Assembly: GCF_031844685.1 (NCBI RefSeq)
Contig: NZ_CP134606.1
Location: 186,001 to 250,000 of the forward strand
Direction of reading: 5' to 3'
DNA length: 64,000 nucleotides
Source of the DNA: Streptomyces sp. ITFR-21
GTDB lineage: Bacteria; Actinomycetota; Actinomycetes; Streptomycetales; Streptomycetaceae
The notes beneath the pieces are model-generated. The model had not been told where the DNA came from. It did no database searches and saw only the letters and a program-made list of their open reading frames with translations. Below are positions 51,407 through 59,150 of the stretch, piece by piece; position 1 is the first letter of the stretch, and each line of letters begins with the position of its first letter. Position numbers and translations under genes: made by a program.

Positions 51407-52307
51407 TCAGTACGGCCAGTAGGGGGAGCGGGATTCCGTCGGGTACAGCACGGGGCGACGCCTCTGCTCGGCCCTCGCCTTCTCGCTCCGTGAGTGTGCT
51501 GACACCTCCAGCACCCCGGGCTCTCGAAGGGAGTCGGCGCAGGAGACCGTCACCTGAGGGCCGAGCCTCAACAGTCGGGCGTTGACCGCGCAGCACGCCA
51601 TCGTTGAGCTCGTCGAGATCGTTGAGCCACCACCGGTAGCTGCCCGGGTCCATGCCGTAGACCCGCATGGCGGCGGCAGCGGCCCGGGCCATGGTGCCGG
51701 TGCCGGTGCCGGTGCCGGTGCCGGGTTCCAGGAGGAGGGCGCCGGGTTCCAGGCCGGTGGCAAGGGTGATCTCGCCGACGTTGTCGGCGGCGATCGGGGG
51801 TGTGAAGAATTCGCCGGTGCTCTGCCGTTCCGTGTAGCTGCGCATCCGCGTGATCATCAGACCGAGAATGTCGTCTGACTCGGCGCGGGCGGCGTCGCTG
51901 CAGTACTCAAGGAGCCCGGCACGGATGAGGACGCGGGCGTAGTCCGCCAGCCCGCGGACGTCTTCGTCGCTGGGCTCACGGAGCCATGCGTGGAGAGGTC
52001 GGGCGGCTTCGGTGAGGTCGGGGTCGAAGGTCCAGAACGTGTTCCAGCTCGCCCTGAGCGCCTCGACGATGCCGTCGTCTCCGAGCGGGATCAGCAAGGG
52101 GCCGTAGTCGGGGCCGTCGGGCACGCTGGGGGCGCACAGGGCCAGTCCCGCCATCACGCCGACCGTGACGGCTCTGTCACCGGCTCCGCCGCGGTTCTCC
52201 CCCCACCAGGCGTGAGCTGTTTCAACGATAACTCGGGCGTGGTCCCGACCGCTCTCAGGAGCAAGGAAGCGGCGCATCCCGGCGGGGGGAATGCCGTACA
52301 ACGTCAT
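51407..52307 (-). pseudogene. N6-adenine DNA methylase-like gene with a frameshift
   Basis: ATG at 52307 overlaps the upstream gene by 4 bp. The HsdM-like N-terminus ends in RQSTGEFFTPPIAADNVGEI, followed by SAM motif I, here EPGTGTGTGTGTMARAA, enlarged by a GGTGCC repeat (51690-51719). After LNDLDEL the natural continuation (CCAVNARLLRLGPQVTVSCA, DSLREPG) lies one base over and ends at 51407. Without the shift the frame runs into the next gene. As it stands the gene would make a truncated or garbled product. The (N/D)PPY-type catalytic motif is not visible in the remaining sequence, so it may be inactive even without the shift. Confidence 0.65.
51690..51720. repeat. GGTGCC hexanucleotide tandem repeat
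   Basis: About five consecutive copies of GGTGCC (plus strand) in the SAM-binding motif I of the methylase, adding Gly-Thr pairs without changing the frame. Confidence 0.7.
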
Positions 52308-52849
52308 CTCGCCTGCCCGGCGAGACGGTTGAGTTCGGCGGCTGCCGGGCTGGGTACGGCGCGCCGACGGCCGCCCCGCGCCGAGCCGAAAGGCCGTTCC
52401 GCGTCGGGAGCGCCGGAGGGGTGGAAACTCGTGTCGATGATCCAGTGCGTCTCCGCGGGCAGCCGGGAGAGCCGGAATGCCCCCCGGTTCATCAGGCCGC
52501 TGAGATCGAACAGCATCAGTTCGGCGTACTGGCCGGTGACGGAACCGGCGCTGCGCTCTGCGATGACCGGGACGATCCCGGCGTGCTCGACCGGCTCGCC
52601 CTGAACCTCCAGGGCGACGGAGAACGTCGCAGCGCCGACGAGCGGGCGCAGGATCGCCTCTGTTGCCTGCCGTACGTCGGGGCGGGAGACTCCCAGGTCG
52701 CGGACGACCAAGTAGGCAAGTCCGAGGGGGTCGTGCGTGACGGAACTGGGGATGTCGAGGAGGGCCAGTTGCCGGAGCAGCGCCTCGCGGCCGAGGGTGG
52801 CCAGGTACCAGACGTGCTGATCTTCGGTGCTGAGCTTGGTGGTGTCCAC
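52304..52849 (-). CDS. Hypothetical protein, first gene of the methylase operon
   Basis: A 181-aa protein (DQHVWYLATLGREALLRQLA; LGLAYLVVRDLGVSRPDVRQ; AETHWIIDTSFHPSGAP). Soluble, alpha/beta, not recognised. It overlaps the methylase by 4 bp and has promoter M4 upstream. It could be a partner of the methylase. Confidence 0.7.
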   Translation of the reverse strand: MDTTKLSTEDQHVWYLATLGREALLRQLALLDIPSSVTHDPLGLAYLVVRDLGVSRPDVRQATEAILRPLVGAATFSVALEVQGEPVEHAGIVPVIAERSAGSVTGQYAELMLFDLSGLMNRGAFRLSRLPAETHWIIDTSFHPSGAPDAERPFGSARGGRRRAVPSPAAAELNRLAGQAR

Positions 52850-52988
52850 GCGGGTTCACTCCAGTGTGCGTTGGGGTGGGAGGGACGATCGGTCCTGGCT
52901 CGACCGTCGTGTCGAGCCGAGGGTGCGGCTCGGTCCGTGGGCAGCCGGGCAAGGTGGGCGGGAGGCCTTCACCTCGACCGCTGCAACT

Positions 52989-53017
52989 ACCTTACACGCA
53001 ATTATCGAGTTATGAAA
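52989..53017 (-). promoter_or_regulatory. Shared-type promoter M4 (methylase operon)
   Basis: TTTCAT (53017-53012), 17-bp spacer, TAAGGT (52994-52989), preceded by TG. It is the most divergent copy (CGTTTCATAACTCGA against CGTTGCATATCTC(G/T)A), but spacing and position are kept. Its -35 overlaps the stop of the broken Mom-like gene. Confidence 0.7.
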
Positions 53018-53401
53018 CGTCCTTGAGTCGCGCAGGGCGCCGGTCGGCCTCCCACTTGGGGTACGGCAGCGCGGGCATCCCGAAGACTGTCCTGGCTCGC
53101 TCGGTCCTGGTGCGGCCGGCAGCCAGCAGATAGCGCAAATTCCCCGGGTGGCGAGCCGACCGGGCGCCCATCAAGGTGAGCACCTCGGTGAGCCAGAGGC
53201 CGGGATCCTCGTCCTCGCGCGGGAGCCGTGCTCCAAGAAGGTGGAGCCGGCGGATCACCCCCTGCTGCCGACCTCCCTGCTGGTGACCTTGGACTTCGAC
53301 CTGGCGGTGAGAACGGACCCATCTGGCAGAAGGCACAGCGTTCGTGCCGTGCCCCTGCCGGAAAACCGGGCCCCGAGCGCTTGGTAGACGATCCCGAGGT
53401 G
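53010..53401 (-). pseudogene. Mom-like gene, 3' fragment
   Basis: C-terminal half of a gene cut by the IS3 element. From the IS junction the frame reads GHLGIVYQALGARFSGRG, TARTLCLLPDGSVL, to a TGA at 53255-53257. After a missing G in the five-G run at 53258-53262 it continues naturally as GVIRRLHLLGARLPRED and ends as ALPYPKWEADRRPARLKDVS at 53010. The pattern matches Mom-like (GNAT-fold) DNA-modification proteins of phages and plasmids. The gene is inactive. Confidence 0.65.
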
Positions 53402-53444
53402 TGAGGGGCCTCGCATTTTCCGGACAGTGATCTGACAGTTTATT

Positions 53445-54368
53445 TCACGCGGCTATACGAAACTCCATGTATTCGGCGTGAACTTCTCGCGGTGGGCGGT
53501 ATCCGACAGCCGAGTGGAGGCGTTTGTGATTGTACCAGAGTTCGATGTATCGGGTGATGTCCTGTCGGGCGTCCTCTCGGGTCGGGTACGTCACGCGGGA
53601 AACCCGCTCGTTCTTCAGAGCGCCGAAGAATGATTCCGCCATCGCGTTATCCCAGCAGACGCCGGTACGTCCGGATGACCGGCGGAGTCCGAACTGTTTC
53701 AGCGTCGCCGCGAGCTCGGCGGACATGTAGTTCGATCCGCGATCGGAGTGGAATATTGCACCGTCGGCGAGTTTCCTGTTCCGCGCCGCGTTGCGGATGG
53801 CCTGGGATATGAGAGGAGTTTGGTAGTGGTCGTCCATCGCGTAGCCGATGACTTCCTTCGTGCAGCAGTCGATGACGGTCGCGAGATAAAGCCATCCTTC
53901 TCCGGTTTTTACGTAGGTTATGTCGCCGACGAGTTTTTCGCCGGGCGCGTCGGCGGTGAAGTTCCGGCTGACAAGGTCCGGCACGTCGCTGGCTGCGGCC
54001 TGGGTGAGCGACCACCGCTTCGGCTTGGGCTGGCAGGGCACCAGACCCAGCTCACGCATCAGCAGGCGGACCAGCTCCAGGCCGGCGGGGCGGCCCCAGC
54101 GGACGAGCTGGGCGTGGACGCGCCGGTATCCGTAGGTGCTGTCCGACATGTCGAATGCCTTCTTGATGAGCAGTTTCAATTCCTCGCGCCGCTGGGCTGT
54201 GGCAGAATCCGGGCGGTTCCGCCATTCGTAGTAGCCGGACTTGGACACGTCGAGCCGTTCACACATGAACTCGACGGGATGCGCGTACTCCGTGGTGTCG
54301 AGCCGCATCGTTTCGATGAACCCGTACCTGCTCGCTACCGGGGATCCTTCGCGAAGTACGCCGCGCAT
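53445..54368 (-). CDS. IS3 transposase, OrfB
   Basis: A 307-aa integrase-core protein: catalytic Asp in LVGDITYVKTGEGWLYLATV, second Asp in GAIFHSDRGSNYMSAEL, Glu in DNAMAESFFGALKNERV. It has no ribosome-binding site of its own; it is made as an OrfAB fusion by -1 frameshifting at the A6 run (54368-54373). Confidence 0.92.
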   Translation of the reverse strand: MRGVLREGSPVASRYGFIETMRLDTTEYAHPVEFMCERLDVSKSGYYEWRNRPDSATAQRREELKLLIKKAFDMSDSTYGYRRVHAQLVRWGRPAGLELVRLLMRELGLVPCQPKPKRWSLTQAAASDVPDLVSRNFTADAPGEKLVGDITYVKTGEGWLYLATVIDCCTKEVIGYAMDDHYQTPLISQAIRNAARNRKLADGAIFHSDRGSNYMSAELAATLKQFGLRRSSGRTGVCWDNAMAESFFGALKNERVSRVTYPTREDARQDITRYIELWYNHKRLHSAVGYRPPREVHAEYMEFRIAA

Positions 54369-54625
54369 TTTTTCAGGAAGACGTTCTCCATCTCCAGTTC
54401 ACGGATACGCCGGTCCTGTTCCTTCAGGCGTGCCCGCTCATCCAGCGTCAACGGCGAACCTGCCGCTGGCTCGTTCTGCTTCTGGTACTTCTTCACCCAG
54501 CCCCGGAGCGTCTCCGGGTTCAATTCGAGCTCGCGGGCCGTCTCAGAGATGGTCCTACTGGACTGGAGTGCGACCCGGACAGCTTCCTCACGGAACTCCG
54601 GGGTGTACTTACTGGGTGGCGCCAC
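54335..54625 (-). CDS. IS3 OrfA (helix-turn-helix protein)
   Basis: A 96-aa protein: HTH (YTPEFREEAVRVALQSSRTI, SETARELELNPETLRGWVKK) and a leucine-zipper tail (RRIRELEMENVFLKKCAAYF). It overlaps orfB and contains the slippery AAAAAAT in CTGAAAAAATGC. It binds the IS ends. Confidence 0.9.
   Translation of the reverse strand: MAPPSKYTPEFREEAVRVALQSSRTISETARELELNPETLRGWVKKYQKQNEPAAGSPLTLDERARLKEQDRRIRELEMENVFLKKCAAYFAKDPR
54368..54374 (-). promoter_or_regulatory. Programmed -1 frameshift site of the IS3 element
   Basis: On the minus strand six A followed by T, in the overlap of orfA and orfB, at the position used for -1 slippage in IS3-type elements. Confidence 0.7.
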
Positions 54626-54695
54626 TTCGTGCTTCCTCGTTTCCTTGACAGGACAACCCTATTGGGTCCCTGTCCGGAAGCTTCGGGGCACCTCA

Positions 54696-55084
54696 GTGGC
54701 CGGGGGAACCGATGACCACGCCCTTCCCGGTCGTCCGCCGTCGCGGCACTGGGTCGGCGAACGACACCAGTCCCCGTATTCCGCTTTCAGCGGCCAGCCG
54801 CATGGCCCGGGCAACGAAGAACGTCTCACCGTTGGCAGGCACGGACGCCCCCACCACCAGCCGCGCCAGTTCTGCACTCTCGGCATAGGGGACCTTCTGC
54901 GCACCGCTGGGAGCCGAGTCCCCAGGTAGTGGCGGGCGCGACCAGTGGGCCGATCCATTGACCGGCAGGGTTTCTGTCTTGTCGTCTCGTGCGGGCGACC
55001 GGCCCTGCCATGTCAGCTCAGAGTTCCCTGGCTTCGCCCAGGGGGCGGAGTATCTGGTCGGGGGGCGGCTCGTTCATCAGTCAT
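54696..55084 (-). pseudogene. Mom-like gene, 5' fragment
   Basis: The reading frame ending at the IS junction gives KVPYAESAELARLVVGASVP, ANGETFFVARAMRLAAESGI, RGLVSFADPVPRR, GKGVVIGSPGH, which continues after IS removal into the fragment at 53010-53401. It resembles Mom-family DNA-modification proteins (conserved E-S-x-F-x-ARA, FADP). Upstream, ELTWQGRSPARDDKTE is preceded by a different frame starting ATG at 55084 (MTDERAAPRPDTPPPG), so a further frameshift near 55015 is likely. Confidence 0.55.
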
Positions 55085-55281
55085 GAACATGAGTGCTTCC
55101 ACCTTGCCGCCCGTCCCGGTCCCCGCTGAGGGTGCGCCTAAGTAGCTGTTGTCGTTCCGATCGTGAGGGGTGGGCGTCGAACGGGAGTCTCGTTCGGGTG
55201 ACCGTGGCCGGCTGTGGGCATGAAGGCAGGGCCTCTTGGTAGCTCGGGGTTGCGAAGCCAACCGAGATCCAGGAGACCCTG

Positions 55282-56199
55282 TTGCCGCAGTTGTACGTGC
55301 TCGCGCCGGTGGAGTTCAACTCGGCTGCTCTGTCGTGTGATTGTGTCGCTCACCGGTTCGGGAATGCGGCCGACCATCCGGAGCGTGTTCGGCGGTATCC
55401 CTCGGACATGACGGGCGCGGGGTGGTCGGTGGTCCGGCCGCTGCTGCCGGTGCCGGGCTGGCTGCGAGGTCGGGGCGGGCAGCCGGAGGTGTACTGCCAC
55501 CGGGCGATACTGGATGCGATCCGCTATCTGGTCGACAACGGGATCAAGTGGCGGGCGATGCCGGCCGGCTTCCCGCCGTGGGACCGGGTCTATGCGTTCT
55601 TCCGCCGCTGGCGCGACCACGCGCTGATCAGAGAGTTCCACGACCGGCTGCGCGGACGGGTCCGCGAGGAAGCGGGCCGGGATGCGGAACCGACGGCCGG
55701 CGTGATCGACTCGCAGTCCGTCAAGGCGGACGCCGCCGTCGGCGCCGACAGTCGCGGCTTCGACGGCGGCAAGCTGGTCAACGGCCGCAAGCGGCACGTG
55801 GTGGTCGACACCCTCGGTCTGCTGCTGGGCGTGATGGTCACCGCGGCGGACATCGGCGACCGCGCCGCCGCGAAGGTGCTGCTTGAGCGGGTGACCGACG
55901 CTCACCACCGGCTGGAACTCGTCTGGGCCGACGGCGGCTACACCGGCAGCCTCGTCAAGCACTGCCTGACCGCCCTCGCGCTGGTCCTGGCGATCGTCAA
56001 GCGGAGCGACGACATGCGCGGCTTCGTGGTGCTGCCCAAGCGGTGGATCGTCGAGCGGCTCTTCGCCCACCTGATGCGAAGCCGCCGTCTGGTGCGTGAC
56101 TTCGAACGATCCACCAGCAGCGCCGAGGCGATGATCTACTGGTCGATGACCATGATCATGACCCGCCGCCTGGCCCGCTCACGCTCCGCGCGAGGGTGA
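55282..56199 (+). CDS. IS5-family transposase
   Basis: A 305-aa DDE transposase. TTG at 55282 has AGGAG 6 nt upstream; ATG at 55408 is a shorter alternative nearer the usual family start. N-terminal DUF4096-like block (WSVVRPLLPVPGWLRGRGGQ, YLVDNGIKWRAMPAGFPPWD), catalytic Asp in VIDSQSVKAD, second Asp in LVWADGGYTG, Glu region RWIVERLFAHLMRSRRLVRD. It appears intact. Confidence 0.9.
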   Translation: MPQLYVLAPVEFNSAALSCDCVAHRFGNAADHPERVRRYPSDMTGAGWSVVRPLLPVPGWLRGRGGQPEVYCHRAILDAIRYLVDNGIKWRAMPAGFPPWDRVYAFFRRWRDHALIREFHDRLRGRVREEAGRDAEPTAGVIDSQSVKADAAVGADSRGFDGGKLVNGRKRHVVVDTLGLLLGVMVTAADIGDRAAAKVLLERVTDAHHRLELVWADGGYTGSLVKHCLTALALVLAIVKRSDDMRGFVVLPKRWIVERLFAHLMRSRRLVRDFERSTSSAEAMIYWSMTMIMTRRLARSRSARG

Positions 56200-56704
56200 A
56201 CCGGCCCGGTGCCGGCTCGGCCAGCCAGCCCCGCGCGACCAGGCGTTTCGCCTTCGACCGCAGCCCCTCCACCTTGGCCGGCATCACATCCATGCCGAAC
56301 GCAGTGGCCATCTCCTGACAGGTCAGCGGCCCTTGACCGAGACGGCCCCGATCCTCGAGCGCGGCCAGGATGCGCTGGTAGTCCACCGACAGTGCCGTCC
56401 AGTCCAGCCCCTCGCGCCACATCGGAACCTGCGACCTCGCCTTCACCACCAGAGGCGCAGACGCCTCCACCTCGGCTTCCGTCACGGCACCCTCCGGCAC
56501 GTCGGTGGTGACCACGCCGGCTGAGTCACCGCCCGGCGCGGACAGCACCGCACCGACACGCTCGCGGGCGATCGTCCACTCCGACCACTCCTGCTCGGCC
56601 ACCGCGAGCTCGGCCTGGATACGGTCGGCTTCCTCACGCAGCCCGTCCACACGACGACGAGCGGCAAGCTCGTGCTGTTCCAGCAGTCCGACAACCGACG
56701 GCAT
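56156..56704 (-). CDS. Coiled-coil/wHTH accessory protein inside the IS
   Basis: A 182-aa protein: coiled coil at residues 5-50 (LAARRRVDGLREEADRIQAE, LAVAEQEWSEWTIARERVGA) and a winged-helix-like C-terminus (LTCQEMATAFGMDVMPAKVE, GLRSKAKRLVARGWLAEPAP). Its 3' end overlaps the transposase 3' end by 44 bp, tail to tail. It lies within the IS boundaries, so it is probably a passenger or regulator of transposition. Confidence 0.65.
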   Translation of the reverse strand: MPSVVGLLEQHELAARRRVDGLREEADRIQAELAVAEQEWSEWTIARERVGAVLSAPGGDSAGVVTTDVPEGAVTEAEVEASAPLVVKARSQVPMWREGLDWTALSVDYQRILAALEDRGRLGQGPLTCQEMATAFGMDVMPAKVEGLRSKAKRLVARGWLAEPAPGRFTLARSVSGPGGGS

Positions 56705-56862
56705 CCGCGACCTCCACGAGAGCGACGAAACGACACCCCATCACTCCCACACCGACGCCGCCCCTACCCCTGACCAGCGAAAGCACAGTCGTCAGACTCG
56801 GAAAGACAACAGCGTCTAAGGAAAAGCGGCCCAGTCATGAGGAGAAGGCGGCACTCGCCGAA

Positions 56863-57231
56863 GTGCGCGCGGCTGGCGCGCGGGCCGCGGCCTGGTTGCG
56901 GTCCCTGTGCTTCAAGCAGAAGCGGGACGGACTGCTGAAGCTGGCTGCTGCTGTAGAGGAGGCCGTGACCAGCCTGGACCTGAACGACCACGACACGGCA
57001 GACGGCTATGGCGACGGCGGCGTACCGGACGAACTGCGCGACCGGCTCGATCCATCGTGGATGCTGCACGACGACGACCATCTGACTCCGGCCCAGCGCG
57101 TCGCCATCCTCGCGGTGACAGCCTGCATTTGTAACGCGGCACACCTGATCTCCATCAATCGCTTGGAGGCGAAGGACCTGCGGAGGGCGTGCGAGGTCGT
57201 TGACCATGCGATCGATGCGGCTAGCGCTTAG
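56863..57231 (+). CDS. Hypothetical protein
   Basis: A 122-aa helical protein (RDGLLKLAAAVEEAVTSLDL; DDDHLTPAQRVAILAVTACI; CNAAHLISINRLEAKDLRRA). GTG at 56863 is used for lack of a better start; the frame is open upstream across the IS boundary at 56820, so the native 5' end may have been removed. A strong terminator follows the stop. Confidence 0.55.
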   Translation: MRAAGARAAAWLRSLCFKQKRDGLLKLAAAVEEAVTSLDLNDHDTADGYGDGGVPDELRDRLDPSWMLHDDDHLTPAQRVAILAVTACICNAAHLISINRLEAKDLRRACEVVDHAIDAASA

Positions 57232-57236
57232 ACGGA

Positions 57237-57262
57237 GGCCCCTCCGCAGCGTTGGAGGGGCC
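57237..57262 (+). terminator. Terminator
   Basis: A perfect 9-bp stem, GGCCCCTCC (57237-57245) with GGAGGGGCC (57254-57262), 5 bp after the stop at 57231. Confidence 0.8.
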
Positions 57263-57487
57263 GCACCTGGTCATTCGGTCAGATCTGTGCCGGACTCCGT
57301 CCGCCGGGCTTGAGGCGGTCAGGGTGTCGGTCTGAAGTCGTCGGCGGCAGGATTCTCAAGAGCCGGGCGGCTTGCGGACGGCTGCGGCTGTCCCGGCAGG
57401 TCTTCGATCTGGGTCTTCTGGCCCTGGGCGTCAGAGCTGGTGACTAACGTGAAGGCGTAATAGCCCGTGCGTTGAGAGGACTTTCCG

Positions 57488-58255
57488 GTGCCGGAGACCG
57501 TTCTGCCCATCCCTGCACGGCTGGACCCGGTGCGTGATGACCACGCTTGGCCGTTTGCGCTCGTCAGCGGGGCCCTGTCGCATGTGCGGCTGCGTGTGTG
57601 GCCGACGAAGGACAGAGGTCCATTGGTGATCGCCACGGACCTGATGCTCGGCGCCGGTCTGGTCAACGACGCTGAGGCCCTGTGCCGGGCCGTGATCCGC
57701 GAGTTCGGCAATGATGCGGTCGTGGTGCGGCACTTCCCGGCCTGGTCGATGCTCGCCATGGACGGGGAGGACAAGTTCGAGAAGCTGACGCTCGACGAGA
57801 AGGGTACGGCGCACAGTCACAGCTGCACCGGCGAGGTCCTGGACGCGCTCGGGCCGTCGGTGCTCGGCTTTCCCGGAGACACGCCGCCCACGGCTTCCGA
57901 GGTCGGCGCGGCAGTGGTGCCGACGCAGAGCGTGCATGTGGCCCGAATCCTGGCCGCGCTGCTGCGGCTGACCGACACCCGCGTGATCGAGCGGCGGCCG
58001 GACGGCTATCCGACCCGCCACGCGCCGGTCACCGAAGCGGACCTGCGGCCGCTCAGCCACGTCAAGCTCGGCGCAACGGCGCTGCAGGGTTTGGCGCACT
58101 TCCTCGGCGGGGCGAACGTGAACGAGTTCGAGACCGCGGCTGGGGCGAAGCGCGACAAGAAGCTCGCAAAGATCGTGGAGAGGCTCCAGGAACAAGCGTG
58201 GGAACTGGCAGTCCTCGGCGACGAGATGGCTGCCGAGCACCGCGAGCGAGACTGA
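57488..58255 (+). CDS. Hypothetical protein
   Basis: A 255-aa protein (HAWPFALVSGALSHVRLRVW; EFGNDAVVVRHFPAWSMLAM; VHVARILAALLRLTDTRVIE; KRDKKLAKIVERLQEQAWEL). GTG at 57488 has GAGAGGA upstream. Soluble, with a final helical region. Not recognised. It may be cargo of the recombinase module at 60-64 kb. Confidence 0.65.
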   Translation: MPETVLPIPARLDPVRDDHAWPFALVSGALSHVRLRVWPTKDRGPLVIATDLMLGAGLVNDAEALCRAVIREFGNDAVVVRHFPAWSMLAMDGEDKFEKLTLDEKGTAHSHSCTGEVLDALGPSVLGFPGDTPPTASEVGAAVVPTQSVHVARILAALLRLTDTRVIERRPDGYPTRHAPVTEADLRPLSHVKLGATALQGLAHFLGGANVNEFETAAGAKRDKKLAKIVERLQEQAWELAVLGDEMAAEHRERD

Positions 58256-58400
58256 CCGGCCGGTTCCGACATAGGGGGACGCCCGGATTCCGATCGTGCC
58301 CCCGCCAAGATCGCTCCCCGGTCGTATCCGCAACGTGGTCTTGCGCGCTAGCGTGAGCCGTCGGCCACCATCCGTAGTCATCCGAGAATAGGGAGCTCGA

Positions 58401-59024
58401 ATGAGCGAGCAAGCCGTCACATACGTACGGCGGCTGAGCATTGCCGACCAGAGGGCCAAGCAGGTGCTTGTGCTGCTGGCCGAGCGCACCGAGATCAGGA
58501 GTGCTCTGCGGGACGCCGAGATCCCCGAGATCATGGGCCTCGAACTCACCCCTGCCGACATCCCTGGACTCGCGGCTCGGGTCGGACTCGACCCTGAAGG
58601 GTTTCGCGCACAGCTTCGGGGACTGAAGCAGCATGTTCGGATGGATGTCCTGGAGCACAGTGACGGCGTCTGGGAGATCGTCTACGGGCCCTCGTACACC
58701 GACCGTCAACTCTCCGCTCCGAGGCCCTCGGTCGTCACCGAAGGGAACGTAGGCGGACTGCACGCCTTCTGGCTGCCGGGCTGGGATCGCTACAGCACCT
58801 GGGGCTACGAGGAAGGTCTCGACCACTACTACGCCCGGATCATCCACAACAGCGACGACCGCGACGCCGAGCCTCGGATCTGGATCACACCGCCCGGGTA
58901 CGTGACGCGGACGATCGACGAGCTGGCCCAGGCCGTTGCCGAGGCACTCGCGCCGTACGAGCCGATTCCGATGCCGGCCTCCATCATCAAGATGTACATG
59001 ACCAAACCGCCCGCCTCGCGATGA
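58401..59024 (+). CDS. Hypothetical protein
   Basis: A 207-aa protein (YVRRLSIADQRAKQVLVLLA; LTPADIPGLAARVGLDPEGF; WLPGWDRYSTWGYEEGLDHY). ATG at 58401 has GGGAGC 3-4 nt upstream. The first 90 residues look like a winged helix or helical bundle, the rest alpha/beta. Not recognised. Confidence 0.65.
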   Translation: MSEQAVTYVRRLSIADQRAKQVLVLLAERTEIRSALRDAEIPEIMGLELTPADIPGLAARVGLDPEGFRAQLRGLKQHVRMDVLEHSDGVWEIVYGPSYTDRQLSAPRPSVVTEGNVGGLHAFWLPGWDRYSTWGYEEGLDHYYARIIHNSDDRDAEPRIWITPPGYVTRTIDELAQAVAEALAPYEPIPMPASIIKMYMTKPPASR

Positions 59025-59150
59025 GCCCGGCAGCCCGGCCTGACAGCAGCGAACAGCCGGAGGCCACCCGACTTTCAACAACTGCCCTGGCCAGCGTGGT
59101 TCGGCGGAAACTGCCTGCAAGCGTGCCATGCAGGTCGATACCGTCGTGGA

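Larger units (their letters stand above)
53402..54695 (-). mobile_element. IS3-family insertion sequence
   Basis: A 1294-bp element. Imperfect 31-bp terminal inverted repeats begin TGAGG (53402 inward) and end CCTCA (54695), about 24 of 31 positions matching and sharing TTCCGGACAG. A 3-bp target duplication GTG is present at 53399-53401 and 54696-54698. IS3 elements normally have TG...CA ends and 3-5 bp duplications. It carries orfA and orfB in overlapping frames. Confidence 0.9.
55138..56820 (+). mobile_element. IS5-family insertion sequence with a second gene
   Basis: CTAAG direct repeats at 55138-55142 and 56816-56820 flank inverted repeats (TAGCTGTTGTCGTTCCGA inward from 55143; ACGCTGTTGTCTTTCCGA inward from 56815). 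A target of TAA or CTAAG fits IS5 subgroups with TNA-type duplications. The 1.67-kb body holds a transposase and a convergent wHTH-like gene, unusual for IS5. Confidence 0.65.

Noticed and set aside
50925..52952. A 675-residue frame fusing methylase, linker and downstream gene
   Set aside because: The linker is low-complexity, another frame gives the natural methylase end followed by a hairpin, and ATG at 51311 starts a separate protein.
53418..54679. Shorter IS3 boundaries at TTCCGG
   Set aside because: Extending outward gives 31-bp repeats with TG/CA ends and a 3-bp GTG duplication, which fits the family better.
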